Assembly (NCBI GenBank): GCA_028706995.1
Contig: JAQTVR010000086.1
Coordinates: 1-5,431 of the forward strand
DNA from: Dehalococcoidales bacterium
GTDB lineage: Bacteria > Chloroflexota > Dehalococcoidia > Dehalococcoidales > UBA5627
DNA length: 5,431 bases
Direction: 5' to 3'
Below the pieces are notes generated by a model that saw only the letters and a program-made list of their open reading frames with translations, ran no database searches and was not told the DNA's origin. The position numbers were made by a program, and so were the translations under genes. Positions 1 through 5,431 of this stretch are shown here, in pieces; the stretch's first letter is position 1, and each line of letters opens with the position of its first letter.

Positions 1-430
1 ACATGTCTTCTGCGCGATTGAGCGAGGCGCTGATGTCGGGATCGGCTTCATAACCGATTTGAGATATTTTATCGGCAGCAGATATAAGCTGCCGCATTAT
101 TGAAAGGCGATAAACGATGCGGGAATAGTGTTCGATATCCAGGGATGTGGGTACCATGGATATCAAGTGGCTTAAATAAGCCGCTCCACCGGATTTTTCC
201 AGCTTTCCTTCGCGTTCCAGTTCCTGTGCAACTGTTATCTGATTTATTGCATCGTCACGTTGATAAAGAGACAGGCAAGCCTGGTATATCCATTTATTTT
301 GTTCGCTGTAGAAATCCTTCGGCTGCAAAAAAATGGCTATCTCATATATGGCTTTGCCATCAATGAGCAAAGATCCATTTACTGCTTCTTCGGCGTCGAT
401 ATCGTGTGGCGGCAACTTGTCGCCCGGCAC
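1..430 (-). CDS. dnaB: Replicative DNA helicase DnaB, N-terminal part (3' end outside window)
   Basis: This is the start of the replicative helicase, the hexameric ATPase that unwinds DNA at the fork and whose N-terminal domain contacts primase. The 143 codons in the window are open to the left edge and cover only the N-terminal helical domain; the RecA-like ATPase core lies outside. Recognisable family features are the LPPHDIDAEEAV opening (residues 6-17), the GSLL that follows, the DFYSEQNKWIY segment near residues 42-52, the GGAAYL and VPTS stretches in the second half, and AEDM at the very edge, matching the usual AE(Q/D) that precedes the linker. The start is GTG at 430-428, one base after the rplI stop. 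A GGAGG lies 9 nt upstream inside rplI, and the protein begins only five residues before the conserved LPP, so this start is well supported. Residue 18 is Asn where the family usually has Leu (AVLG). The rplI-helicase pairing is also known from Bacillus subtilis (rplI-dnaC). Confidence 0.93.
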   Translation of the reverse strand, partial: MPGDKLPPHDIDAEEAVNGSLLIDGKAIYEIAIFLQPKDFYSEQNKWIYQACLSLYQRDDAINQITVAQELEREGKLEKSGGAAYLSHLISMVPTSLDIEHYSRIVYRLSIMRQLISAADKISQIGYEADPDISASLNRAEDM

Positions 431-431
431 T

Positions 432-887
432 TTAAATAGCCTCCAGTTCTTTCACTGTAACTTTTAATTTTGGAGTAATATCTTTGTTGAGTTTGATAGT
501 TACCTCAAAAGTACCGAGTTCACGGATGGGCTCTGATAATTCTATCTTTCGCTTATCGATGACCAGTCCGGCGGATGTCTCCAGTTCTTTAGCTATATCG
601 GCGCTTGTTATGGAACCGAAAAGGCGGTTCTTGGCGCCGACCTTGGCTTTCATTATAATATTCAGCTTACCAAGTTGTTCGGCAGTCTGTTGTAACTCGT
701 CTTCTATATTAGCCTTTTTCTTTTCCCGCACTCTGGTCTGAGCTTCTATTTTCGTTTTTATACCAGCGGTTGCCGGAGCTGCCAGTTTATTAGGAATTAA
801 ATAGTTTCTGGCATAGCCGTTGGGCACGTTCTTTATTTCACCGGATTTGGCTACGTTTGGGACATCCTTTAAAAACACGACATTCAT
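432..887 (-). CDS. rplI: Large ribosomal subunit protein bL9
   Basis: bL9 binds 23S rRNA near the base of the L1 stalk and reaches out along the ribosome surface, where it helps maintain reading-frame fidelity. At 151 residues it is of normal length. The N-terminal rRNA-binding domain (about residues 1-40) opens MNVVFLKDV and contains GYARNYLIP (24-32) followed by LAAPAT. A charged connecting helix spans about 41-75. The C-terminal domain shows LFGSIT (89-94) and ends in a beta-rich segment (residues 122-149). In the family signature the first Gly is Ala13 here, and the usual KGLA is NKLA; both are mild departures. The start is ATG 887-885 with AAGGA 8 nt upstream. The gene is followed after one base by dnaB and preceded, after 53 bp, by trxB. 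rpsF, ssb and rpsR, which often precede rplI, are not adjacent here. Confidence 0.97.
   Translation of the reverse strand: MNVVFLKDVPNVAKSGEIKNVPNGYARNYLIPNKLAAPATAGIKTKIEAQTRVREKKKANIEDELQQTAEQLGKLNIIMKAKVGAKNRLFGSITSADIAKELETSAGLVIDKRKIELSEPIRELGTFEVTIKLNKDITPKLKVTVKELEAI
440..444 (-). promoter_or_regulatory. Ribosome-binding site of dnaB, inside rplI
   Basis: GGAGG reads on the minus strand from 444 to 440, within the last codons of rplI, and sits 9 nt before the dnaB GTG. It decides the GTG start. Its position inside the upstream gene suggests that ribosomes finishing rplI help load dnaB. Confidence 0.8.
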
Positions 888-895
888 AATCTTTA

Positions 896-900
896 TCCTT
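896..900 (-). promoter_or_regulatory. Ribosome-binding site of rplI
   Basis: AAGGA on the minus strand lies 8 nt before the rplI ATG, a standard spacing. It supports the MNVVFLKDV start. Confidence 0.7.
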
Positions 901-910
901 TAATATAGAC

Positions 911-939
911 ATTATACTGCAACGACAGGGTGGAGAAAA
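911..939 (-). promoter_or_regulatory. Candidate promoter of rplI-dnaB
   Basis: On the minus strand a perfect TATAAT occupies 916-911 in the short gap after trxB. With a 17-bp spacer the upstream hexamer is TTTTCT (939-934), which matches TTGACA at only three positions, so the -35 is weak. The predicted transcription start is near 904, giving a leader of about 17 nt that still contains the AAGGA ribosome-binding site. This would allow rplI and dnaB to be expressed independently of plsX-trxB. It rests on sequence match only. Confidence 0.5.
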
Positions 940-949
940 CCTATTTCTC
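933..949 (-). repeat. Short inverted repeat at the trxB stop codon
   Basis: GAGAAA and TTTCTC form a perfect 6-bp stem around a 5-nt loop. It straddles the TAG stop of trxB and overlaps the weak -35 position of the rplI promoter. The stem has only two G-C pairs and no following T-run on the minus strand, so it is unlikely to be a working intrinsic terminator. It may be chance. Confidence 0.3.
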
Positions 950-1858
950 GATAAAAATATTGGCATAGAAGGCTGCGGTAGCCCCGTCACCGGCAGCCGA
1001 AATAACCTGTCGTATGGAATTGGAACGTATGTCTCCGGCGGCAAAAATACCGGGGACATTTGTTTCCATCCTGTCGTTTACGATAATATAACCCATGTTG
1101 TCCAGGGCAACGATATCCTTCAAATAAGAGGTGCTGGGTATAAGACCTATAGCTACAAAGACGCCGTCGATTTCAACAGAAGATTCTTCTCCGGTATTGA
1201 CATCGGCAAGTTTCAATCTTTTAATAAAAATCTCACCCTCGACTTCCGTGACAACCGTATTCCATATGAACTCGATCTTAGGTTCGGCGAAGGCTTTATC
1301 CTGCACGATGGCTGTTGCTCTCAGTTCGTTACGCCTGTGAATTATGTTTACTTTGGATGCAAACTTAGCTACATGTAAGGCTTCAAAAATGGCTGCATTT
1401 CCCCCGCCTATAATTGCTACTTTCTTTTCTCTAAAGAATGGGGCATCGCAAGTGGCGCAATAGGAAACGCCTTTACCGGTGAATTCCTTTTCCCCCGGCA
1501 CATTCATCTTTTGTCTCTCGGAGCCGCCGGCTATTATCAATGCTTTAGCCGAAAAATCACCCCGAGAGGTCTTTACGATCCTTATCTTATCTTGTGTCTT
1601 TACAGTGATAACTTCATCGTTAAGTTCTTCGGTTCCATATAAGACTGCTTGTTCATGCATCAGGGTAGTCAACTCGATACCGCTGATACCCTGCGGAAAG
1701 CCAGGGTAATTATCGACTTTTTCGGCTTCGTTGATATTACCGCCGATAATGCCTTTTTCTATAAGCAGAGTACTGAGCTTATTCCTTGAAGTATAAAGCC
1801 CTGCTGTAAGTCCTGCCGGACCTGCGCCGATAATGATGACATCATATAACTTGTTCAT
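941..1858 (-). CDS. trxB: Thioredoxin reductase (NADPH), low-molecular-weight type
   Basis: This cytoplasmic flavoenzyme passes electrons from NADPH through FAD and a redox-active disulfide to thioredoxin. At 305 residues it has the normal length of the low-molecular-weight class. The motifs appear in order: the FAD-binding GAGPAG (11-16), GG plus DNYPGF (49-54), the active-site CATC (134-137), the NADPH-binding GGGNAA (151-156), HRR (174-176) with a further Arg at 180 as expected for binding the NADP 2'-phosphate, and a second FAD motif GIFAAGDIR (270-278) followed by RQV (283-285). Asn41 replaces the Gln usual after the GG of this family. The start is ATG 1858-1856, with GGGAG 10 nt upstream, and the first 17 bp overlap the 3' end of plsX, which implies translational coupling. 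No thioredoxin gene is visible nearby. Related ferredoxin-dependent or ferredoxin-NADP reductases share the fold but lack the CxxC, so TrxB is the best call; the true electron acceptor is inferred. Confidence 0.96.
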   Translation of the reverse strand: MNKLYDVIIIGAGPAGLTAGLYTSRNKLSTLLIEKGIIGGNINEAEKVDNYPGFPQGISGIELTTLMHEQAVLYGTEELNDEVITVKTQDKIRIVKTSRGDFSAKALIIAGGSERQKMNVPGEKEFTGKGVSYCATCDAPFFREKKVAIIGGGNAAIFEALHVAKFASKVNIIHRRNELRATAIVQDKAFAEPKIEFIWNTVVTEVEGEIFIKRLKLADVNTGEESSVEIDGVFVAIGLIPSTSYLKDIVALDNMGYIIVNDRMETNVPGIFAAGDIRSNSIRQVISAAGDGATAAFYANIFIEK

Positions 1859-2849
1859 TACTATTCAACTCCCATATCAACCGGCAGACATTGCCTTCCG
1901 CCGTTCGTTTGGCCAGTCTGATAGCATTTTTTATTGCTGTAGCTTGAGATCGACCGTGAGATACTATGACATTACCTTTAACGCCGAGTAAACAAGCTCC
2001 GCCGTATTCCCTGAAATCCATTCCTTTAACAAGGAAACCCAGTCCAACATCTTCCAGTAAGGCACGCCCCTGTAATCTATGGTTTCCATGGGGGCTATTT
2101 TTCGATTGGCGTAGCTTAATAAACGAATCCCCCAGTCCTTCCACGGTTTTTACAATCACATTGCCGGTAAAACCGTCGGTAACGATAACATCGGCAACAC
2201 CTCTAGCCAGATCATTACCTTCGATATTACCGATAAAGTTCAGATTGGACTTTTTTAACAATGCATGACTTTCCAGTGTAAGGCGGTTGCCCTTGGTTTC
2301 CTCTTCACCGTTACTCATCAAACCGATGCGAGGTTTTTCTATCCCGAAAACGCCTTTTGCGTATATATTACCGAGCTCGGCAAATTGCAACAGGTGAAAC
2401 GGGCGGCAATCAGCATTGGCTCCTGCATCTAACAGGATAGCCGGCGAAGAGCGATTAAGCCCAACTAAGCTTGCAAGAGCAGGACGTTCGATGTTTTCTA
2501 TTCTGCCCAGACTGAACAGGGCGGCACACAGTACTGCGCCGGTATTGCCGGCAGAAACAAAAGCATCGCCTTTTCCTTCTTTTATCTGATTAATTCCCAC
2601 TACTATGGAAGAGTTGGGTTTCTTTCGTATCGCTTCCATTGGGTGTTCATGAAACTCAATAACCTGGCTGGCGTCGATAATAGATATATTGAGCTTTTTT
2701 AATTGCTTTCCTAACAGGACATGAAGCAGGGATTTTTTACCGACCAGGGCTATTTCTATATCATTATATTCCTGGGCGGCTTTTATGGCACCTTTAACTA
2801 TTTCGTGGGGAGCATAATCTCCTCCGGCTGCATCAACTATTATTTTCAT
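1842..2849 (-). CDS. plsX: Phosphate acyltransferase PlsX
   Basis: PlsX converts acyl-ACP and phosphate to acyl-phosphate, the donor used by PlsY to acylate glycerol-3-phosphate in the first step of phospholipid synthesis. It is a peripheral membrane-associated enzyme. At 335 residues it has normal length. Family motifs seen are DAAGGDYAP (6-14; usually DAMGGD), SAGNTGAVL (99-107), LLDAGAN (139-145) with HLLQFAELG (152-160), SNGEEETKGN (179-188), the GNIEGND region (207-213), TDGFTGNV (224-231), and YGGACLLGVKG (282-292) followed by SHGRS (297-301). The ATG start is fixed by the conserved MKIIVDA opening and by an in-frame TGA at 2867-2865 with no usable start codon between. No Shine-Dalgarno is visible before it, unlike the other four genes here. 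Its 3' end overlaps trxB by 17 bp. The usual partners fabH, fabD, fabG, acpP and rpmF are not next to it within the window. Confidence 0.96.
   Translation of the reverse strand: MKIIVDAAGGDYAPHEIVKGAIKAAQEYNDIEIALVGKKSLLHVLLGKQLKKLNISIIDASQVIEFHEHPMEAIRKKPNSSIVVGINQIKEGKGDAFVSAGNTGAVLCAALFSLGRIENIERPALASLVGLNRSSPAILLDAGANADCRPFHLLQFAELGNIYAKGVFGIEKPRIGLMSNGEEETKGNRLTLESHALLKKSNLNFIGNIEGNDLARGVADVIVTDGFTGNVIVKTVEGLGDSFIKLRQSKNSPHGNHRLQGRALLEDVGLGFLVKGMDFREYGGACLLGVKGNVIVSHGRSQATAIKNAIRLAKRTAEGNVCRLIWELNSNEQVI
1869..1873 (-). promoter_or_regulatory. Ribosome-binding site of trxB, inside plsX
   Basis: GGGAG reads from 1873 to 1869 on the minus strand, 10 nt before the trxB ATG and within the last codons of plsX. 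It supports the overlapping start and coupling of the two genes. Confidence 0.65.
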
Positions 2850-2856
2850 ATACTGT

Positions 2857-2887
2857 ATTATAACTCAGTCGATAGAGCCTTTGCCAA
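2857..2887 (-). promoter_or_regulatory. Candidate promoter of plsX, predicting a leaderless mRNA
   Basis: On the minus strand TTGGCA (2887-2882, five of six matches to TTGACA) and a perfect TATAAT (2862-2857) are separated by 19 bp, which is longer than the preferred 17. Counting from the -10 box, transcription should begin at 2850 or 2849, that is, at or one base before the A of the plsX ATG. This agrees with the absence of a Shine-Dalgarno. The long spacer keeps confidence moderate. Confidence 0.5.
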
Positions 2888-2895
2888 TTGTTAAG

Positions 2896-2907
2896 CTGAT
2901 TGATCAG
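2896..2907. repeat. Inverted repeat CTGATTGATCAG between the divergent promoters
   Basis: CTGAT and ATCAG form 5-bp inverted arms around a 2-bp centre. The site lies 9 bp upstream of the plsX -35 box and 20 bp upstream of the uvrA -35 box, a location that would suit an operator. The flanks add a direct repeat, TAAGCT at 2892-2897 and again at 2908-2913. It is AT-rich, short, and does not match the LexA boxes I know, so a regulatory role is only a possibility. Confidence 0.3.
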
Positions 2908-2926
2908 TAAGCTTTTACCATTTTGC

Positions 2927-2955
2927 TTGTTAGGTTTGATAGCTAGTGTTACAAT
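2927..2955 (+). promoter_or_regulatory. Candidate promoter of uvrA with extended -10
   Basis: TTGTTA (2927-2932) and TACAAT (2950-2955) are separated by exactly 17 bp, and the -10 is preceded by TGT (2947-2949), making an extended -10 element. The predicted start is near 2962, leaving a leader of about 14 nt that begins just before the ribosome-binding site. No recognisable SOS operator overlaps it. Confidence 0.6.
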
Positions 2956-2964
2956 ATTATGAAT

Positions 2965-2970
2965 AGGAGA
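2965..2970 (+). promoter_or_regulatory. Ribosome-binding site deciding the TTG start of uvrA
   Basis: AGGAGA lies just upstream of the TTG at 2976, with 6 nt between AGGAG and the start codon. An in-frame TAG at 2964-2966 overlaps it, so translation cannot begin further upstream. This site is the main argument for the rare start codon. Confidence 0.85.
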
Positions 2971-2975
2971 AAACA

Positions 2976-5431
2976 TTGTCTTTAGATTCAATAATAATAA
3001 AAGGTGCAAGAGAACATAATTTAAAAAATATAGATGTAGTAATACCAAGGGATAAACTGGTGGTGATTACCGGAGTCTCCGGTTCCGGCAAAAGCTCGCT
3101 GGCATTCGATACAATCTATGCCGAGGGGCAAAGACGTTACATGGAGTCGCTTTCGGCGTATGCCCGCCAGTTCTTAGGGCGGATGGAAAAGCCGGATGTC
3201 GACTATATAGAGGGATTAAGTCCGGCAATATCTATCGACCAAAAAGGCACCAGCCGGAACCCGCGTTCTACCGTGGGGACAGTAACCGAAATATATGATT
3301 ATTTGAGGCTTTTATTTGCGCGGACAGGCCACCCGCATTGCCCCGGTTGCGGGCGTGAAATAACGGTACAAACCGTTGAGCAGATAGTAGATGCAATTCA
3401 GTCATTACCGCAGGATATGCGTATAATGATACTTGCACCGCTGGTAAAGGACCGCAAGGGTGAATACCAGCAGGTATTCATTGATCTACGCAAATCCGGC
3501 TATTCACGTGTTCGTGTGGATAGAGAGGTGCATGACCTTTCAGATGAATTTCAGCTGGATAAGCAGAAAAAGCACTCAATAGAAGTTGTTATCGACAGGT
3601 TGGTTATAGGACAGAGCGAAAGCCAGCGTATAGCCGATTCAGTGGAGACAGCGTTAAAGCTGGGAGCGGGGATAGTACTGGTATCGATCATCGATGGAGA
3701 GGAACTGCTCTTTTCAGAGCATTTCGCCTGCGTCCATTGCGGCATCAGCCTGGGAGAGATCGCCCCGAGAACTTTCAGTTTTAACAGCCCTCACGGAGCC
3801 TGTCCTGATTGCACCGGGCTGGGGGTAAAGATGGTCATCGATCCCAACCTTGTTCTTCCCGATAAGGAGCTATCCCTGAAGGAGGGGGCTATTCACCCGT
3901 ATCAATGGCAAAGCTGGTACCTGTATTCGGTAAGAGAAATGGCACGCCGCCATGGTTTTTCTATGGATACGCCCATAAAGGAATTAACCCCTGAGCAAAT
4001 AAAACTCATATTATATGGTGAGTCGGATTATTCATATAAATACAGGGACGGCAGAGGTCATGAACGGGAGTACGCCGATGGTTTCGAAGGGGTGATCCCG
4101 CGCATGGAAAGGCTATATCACGATACCGAATCCGATACATCCCGTTCTTACATTGAGCGCTACATGGTAACGAGAACCTGTACCGTGTGCGAAGGCAAAA
4201 GACTCAAACCCGAAGCGCTGGCAGTCACTATCGGTGGTAAGGATATCAATAATGTAACCTCTATGTCGGTTATTCATGTACTTGCATGGATAAAGGTACT
4301 GGGCGGCAAGGATACCATTTTCAATCAGCGTGAAAAGAAAATAGCCCGTGAAATATTAAAAGAAATCGGGGCACGTTTAGGTTTTCTTGAGAACGTTGGA
4401 CTGGATTATCTGTCTTTAGATAGAACGGCAGGCACACTTTCGGGCGGGGAAGGGCAGAGGATACGGCTGGCTACCCAGATAGGCAGCGGCTTGATGGGGG
4501 TACTATATATTTGTGATGAACCCACAGTAGGGCTTCACCCGGCCGACGATTACCGTCTTATCCGTACCTTAAAAGAATTAAAAGACTTAGGTAACACCCT
4601 TATCGTCGTCGAACACGACGAGGCTATGATGCGTGCTGCCGATTATATTATCGACATGGGACCGGGTGCCGGTGAGCATGGGGGGTGTGTTGTTGCCAGT
4701 GGCACACTGGAAGAAATAATGGCTTCGGAAGAATCCATAACCGGCCAGTATCTTAGCGGCAGGAAATCTATTCCTTTACCTGATAAAAGGCGTAACGGTT
4801 CCGGTGCTGATATTGTCATCAGGGGAGCCAGACAGAACAATCTTAAGGACATCGATGTCACCATTCCGCTGGGTAAGCTGGTATGTGTTACCGGTGTCTC
4901 CGGGAGCGGCAAAAGCACACTGATAAGCGATATTTTACATAAAAAATTAGCCCAAATACTGTACAACGCTCGGGAGAAACCCGGCGATGCCGATTGCATC
5001 GAGGGCATTGAAAACATAGATAAGGTTATAAACATAGACCAATCACCAATTGGGCGTACACCTCGCAGTAATCCTGCGACCTATACCGGTACATTTACAC
5101 CTATACGCGAACTCTTTGCCACTTCTCCTGAAGCTCGAATCAGGGGATACGGTCCCGGCAGGTTTTCTTTTAACGTCAAAGGCGGCAGGTGTGAAGCCTG
5201 CCGCGGTGAGGGATTTATCCAGATAGAGATGCAGTTTTTACCCGATGTTACCGTTCCCTGTGAAATTTGCAAGGGGAAACGCTATAACAGGGAAGTACTG
5301 GAAATACATTTCAAGGGAAAGAATATCGCCGAAGTGCTGGATATGACCGTGGAACAGGCTCTGTCATATTTTGATCATTTTCCCAATGTAAAAAATAAGT
5401 TAAAAACACTAAATGATGTGGGTTTGGGATA
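2976..5431 (+). CDS. uvrA: Excinuclease ABC subunit UvrA (3' end outside window)
   Basis: UvrA is the dimeric ATPase that finds bulky DNA lesions and loads UvrB in nucleotide excision repair. The reading frame is open from the TTG at 2976 to the right edge, 818 codons, leaving about 120-130 of the usual 940-odd residues outside. The first Walker A is GVSGSGKS (33-40). A four-cysteine zinc module lies at C252/C255 and C276/C279. The first ABC signature is LSGGEGQR (488-495) with Walker B DEP at 514-516 and VVEHD beyond. The second Walker A is at 640-647, and the C-terminal zinc module is C739/C742 and C762/C765. Two further CxxC pairs are at 122/125 and 402/405. The second signature and Walker B fall beyond the window. 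TTG is the only start compatible with the conserved IKGAREHNLKN opening: an in-frame stop lies just upstream and the next ATG is past the first Walker A. Cys513 precedes Walker B where Leu is usual. No uvrB or uvrC is adjacent in the window. Confidence 0.97.
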   Translation, partial: MSLDSIIIKGAREHNLKNIDVVIPRDKLVVITGVSGSGKSSLAFDTIYAEGQRRYMESLSAYARQFLGRMEKPDVDYIEGLSPAISIDQKGTSRNPRSTVGTVTEIYDYLRLLFARTGHPHCPGCGREITVQTVEQIVDAIQSLPQDMRIMILAPLVKDRKGEYQQVFIDLRKSGYSRVRVDREVHDLSDEFQLDKQKKHSIEVVIDRLVIGQSESQRIADSVETALKLGAGIVLVSIIDGEELLFSEHFACVHCGISLGEIAPRTFSFNSPHGACPDCTGLGVKMVIDPNLVLPDKELSLKEGAIHPYQWQSWYLYSVREMARRHGFSMDTPIKELTPEQIKLILYGESDYSYKYRDGRGHEREYADGFEGVIPRMERLYHDTESDTSRSYIERYMVTRTCTVCEGKRLKPEALAVTIGGKDINNVTSMSVIHVLAWIKVLGGKDTIFNQREKKIAREILKEIGARLGFLENVGLDYLSLDRTAGTLSGGEGQRIRLATQIGSGLMGVLYICDEPTVGLHPADDYRLIRTLKELKDLGNTLIVVEHDEAMMRAADYIIDMGPGAGEHGGCVVASGTLEEIMASEESITGQYLSGRKSIPLPDKRRNGSGADIVIRGARQNNLKDIDVTIPLGKLVCVTGVSGSGKSTLISDILHKKLAQILYNAREKPGDADCIEGIENIDKVINIDQSPIGRTPRSNPATYTGTFTPIRELFATSPEARIRGYGPGRFSFNVKGGRCEACRGEGFIQIEMQFLPDVTVPCEICKGKRYNREVLEIHFKGKNIAEVLDMTVEQALSYFDHFPNVKNKLKTLNDVGLG

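Larger units (their letters stand above)
2850..2975. other. Divergent intergenic region between plsX and uvrA
   Basis: These 126 bp separate the two divergent genes. They contain one candidate promoter on each strand, placed back to back with predicted starts about 112 bp apart, and a small inverted repeat and a TAAGCT direct repeat between the two -35 boxes. No terminator is expected here and none is seen. There is no convincing coding sequence. Confidence 0.7.

Noticed and set aside
933..949. Intrinsic terminator after trxB
   Set aside because: The stem is 6 bp and AT-rich, and no T-run follows on the minus strand.
838..1059. Minus-strand 73-codon frame across the trxB-rplI gap
   Set aside because: It is in a different frame from trxB and rplI, overlaps both, and includes the conserved trxB C-terminus. 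It has no own conserved motif.
1966..2268. Plus-strand 100-codon open frame
   Set aside because: It is antisense to the most conserved part of plsX, and its Pro/Ser-rich translation resembles no known protein.
2896..2907. SOS (LexA) box upstream of uvrA
   Set aside because: CTG-N6-CAG has too short a centre for the proteobacterial CTGT-N8-ACAG box, and no CGAAC-N4-GTTCG site of the Bacillus type occurs in the gap. A lineage-specific LexA site cannot be excluded.
2833..3048. Minus-strand 71-codon frame with a hydrophobic, Leu-rich N-terminus spanning the plsX-uvrA gap
   Set aside because: It is antisense to the uvrA start, crosses the divergent region with both promoters, and overlaps the plsX start. 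The Leu-rich stretch comes from AT-rich sequence read backwards; no family is recognisable.
4643..5035. Minus-strand 130-codon open frame
   Set aside because: It lies wholly antisense within uvrA, whose sense frame has intact motifs throughout. The Ser/Pro/Leu-rich composition is typical of a reverse-strand shadow.
1..5431. Defence system, mobile element, CRISPR array or RNA gene
   Set aside because: All substantial sequence is accounted for by five conserved housekeeping genes. I saw no spaced repeats, transposase motifs, target-site duplications, tRNA-like cloverleaf or compositional break.

Overview
The window is ordinary bacterial chromosome carrying five conserved housekeeping genes. 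There is no mobile element, CRISPR array, RNA gene or foreign-looking island. Base composition is moderate (estimated by eye at 45-50% GC) and even across the genes. The proteins are clearly bacterial (bL9, a DnaB-type helicase, PlsX, low-molecular-weight TrxB, UvrA). The overall flavour suggests an anaerobic, non-proteobacterial lineage such as Chloroflexota/Dehalococcoidia or a Firmicutes relative. That placement is an impression, because nothing in the window is a decisive taxonomic marker.

Layout: four genes lie on the minus strand. In transcription order they are plsX (2849 to 1842), trxB (1858 to 941), rplI (887 to 432) and dnaB (from 430, running off the left edge after 143 codons). 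uvrA lies on the plus strand from 2976 and runs off the right edge after 818 codons. plsX and uvrA are divergent and share a 126-bp intergenic region that holds a candidate promoter for each and a small inverted repeat between them.

The minus-strand genes are packed closely. plsX and trxB overlap by 17 bp, and dnaB starts one base after the rplI stop with its ribosome-binding site inside rplI, so both pairs look translationally coupled. A 53-bp gap between trxB and rplI carries a perfect TATAAT, so rplI-dnaB probably has its own promoter, although no strong terminator blocks read-through from plsX-trxB. The roles are unrelated at the pathway level: membrane phospholipid synthesis (plsX), thiol redox balance (trxB), translation (rplI), replication (dnaB) and nucleotide excision repair (uvrA).

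I did not find an undescribed system. The points most worth a second look are regulatory. plsX has no Shine-Dalgarno and its -10 box sits exactly where a leaderless transcript would begin at the ATG. uvrA must start at TTG. The three predicted promoters all give very short or absent 5' leaders. A 12-bp inverted repeat sits between the divergent plsX and uvrA promoters.
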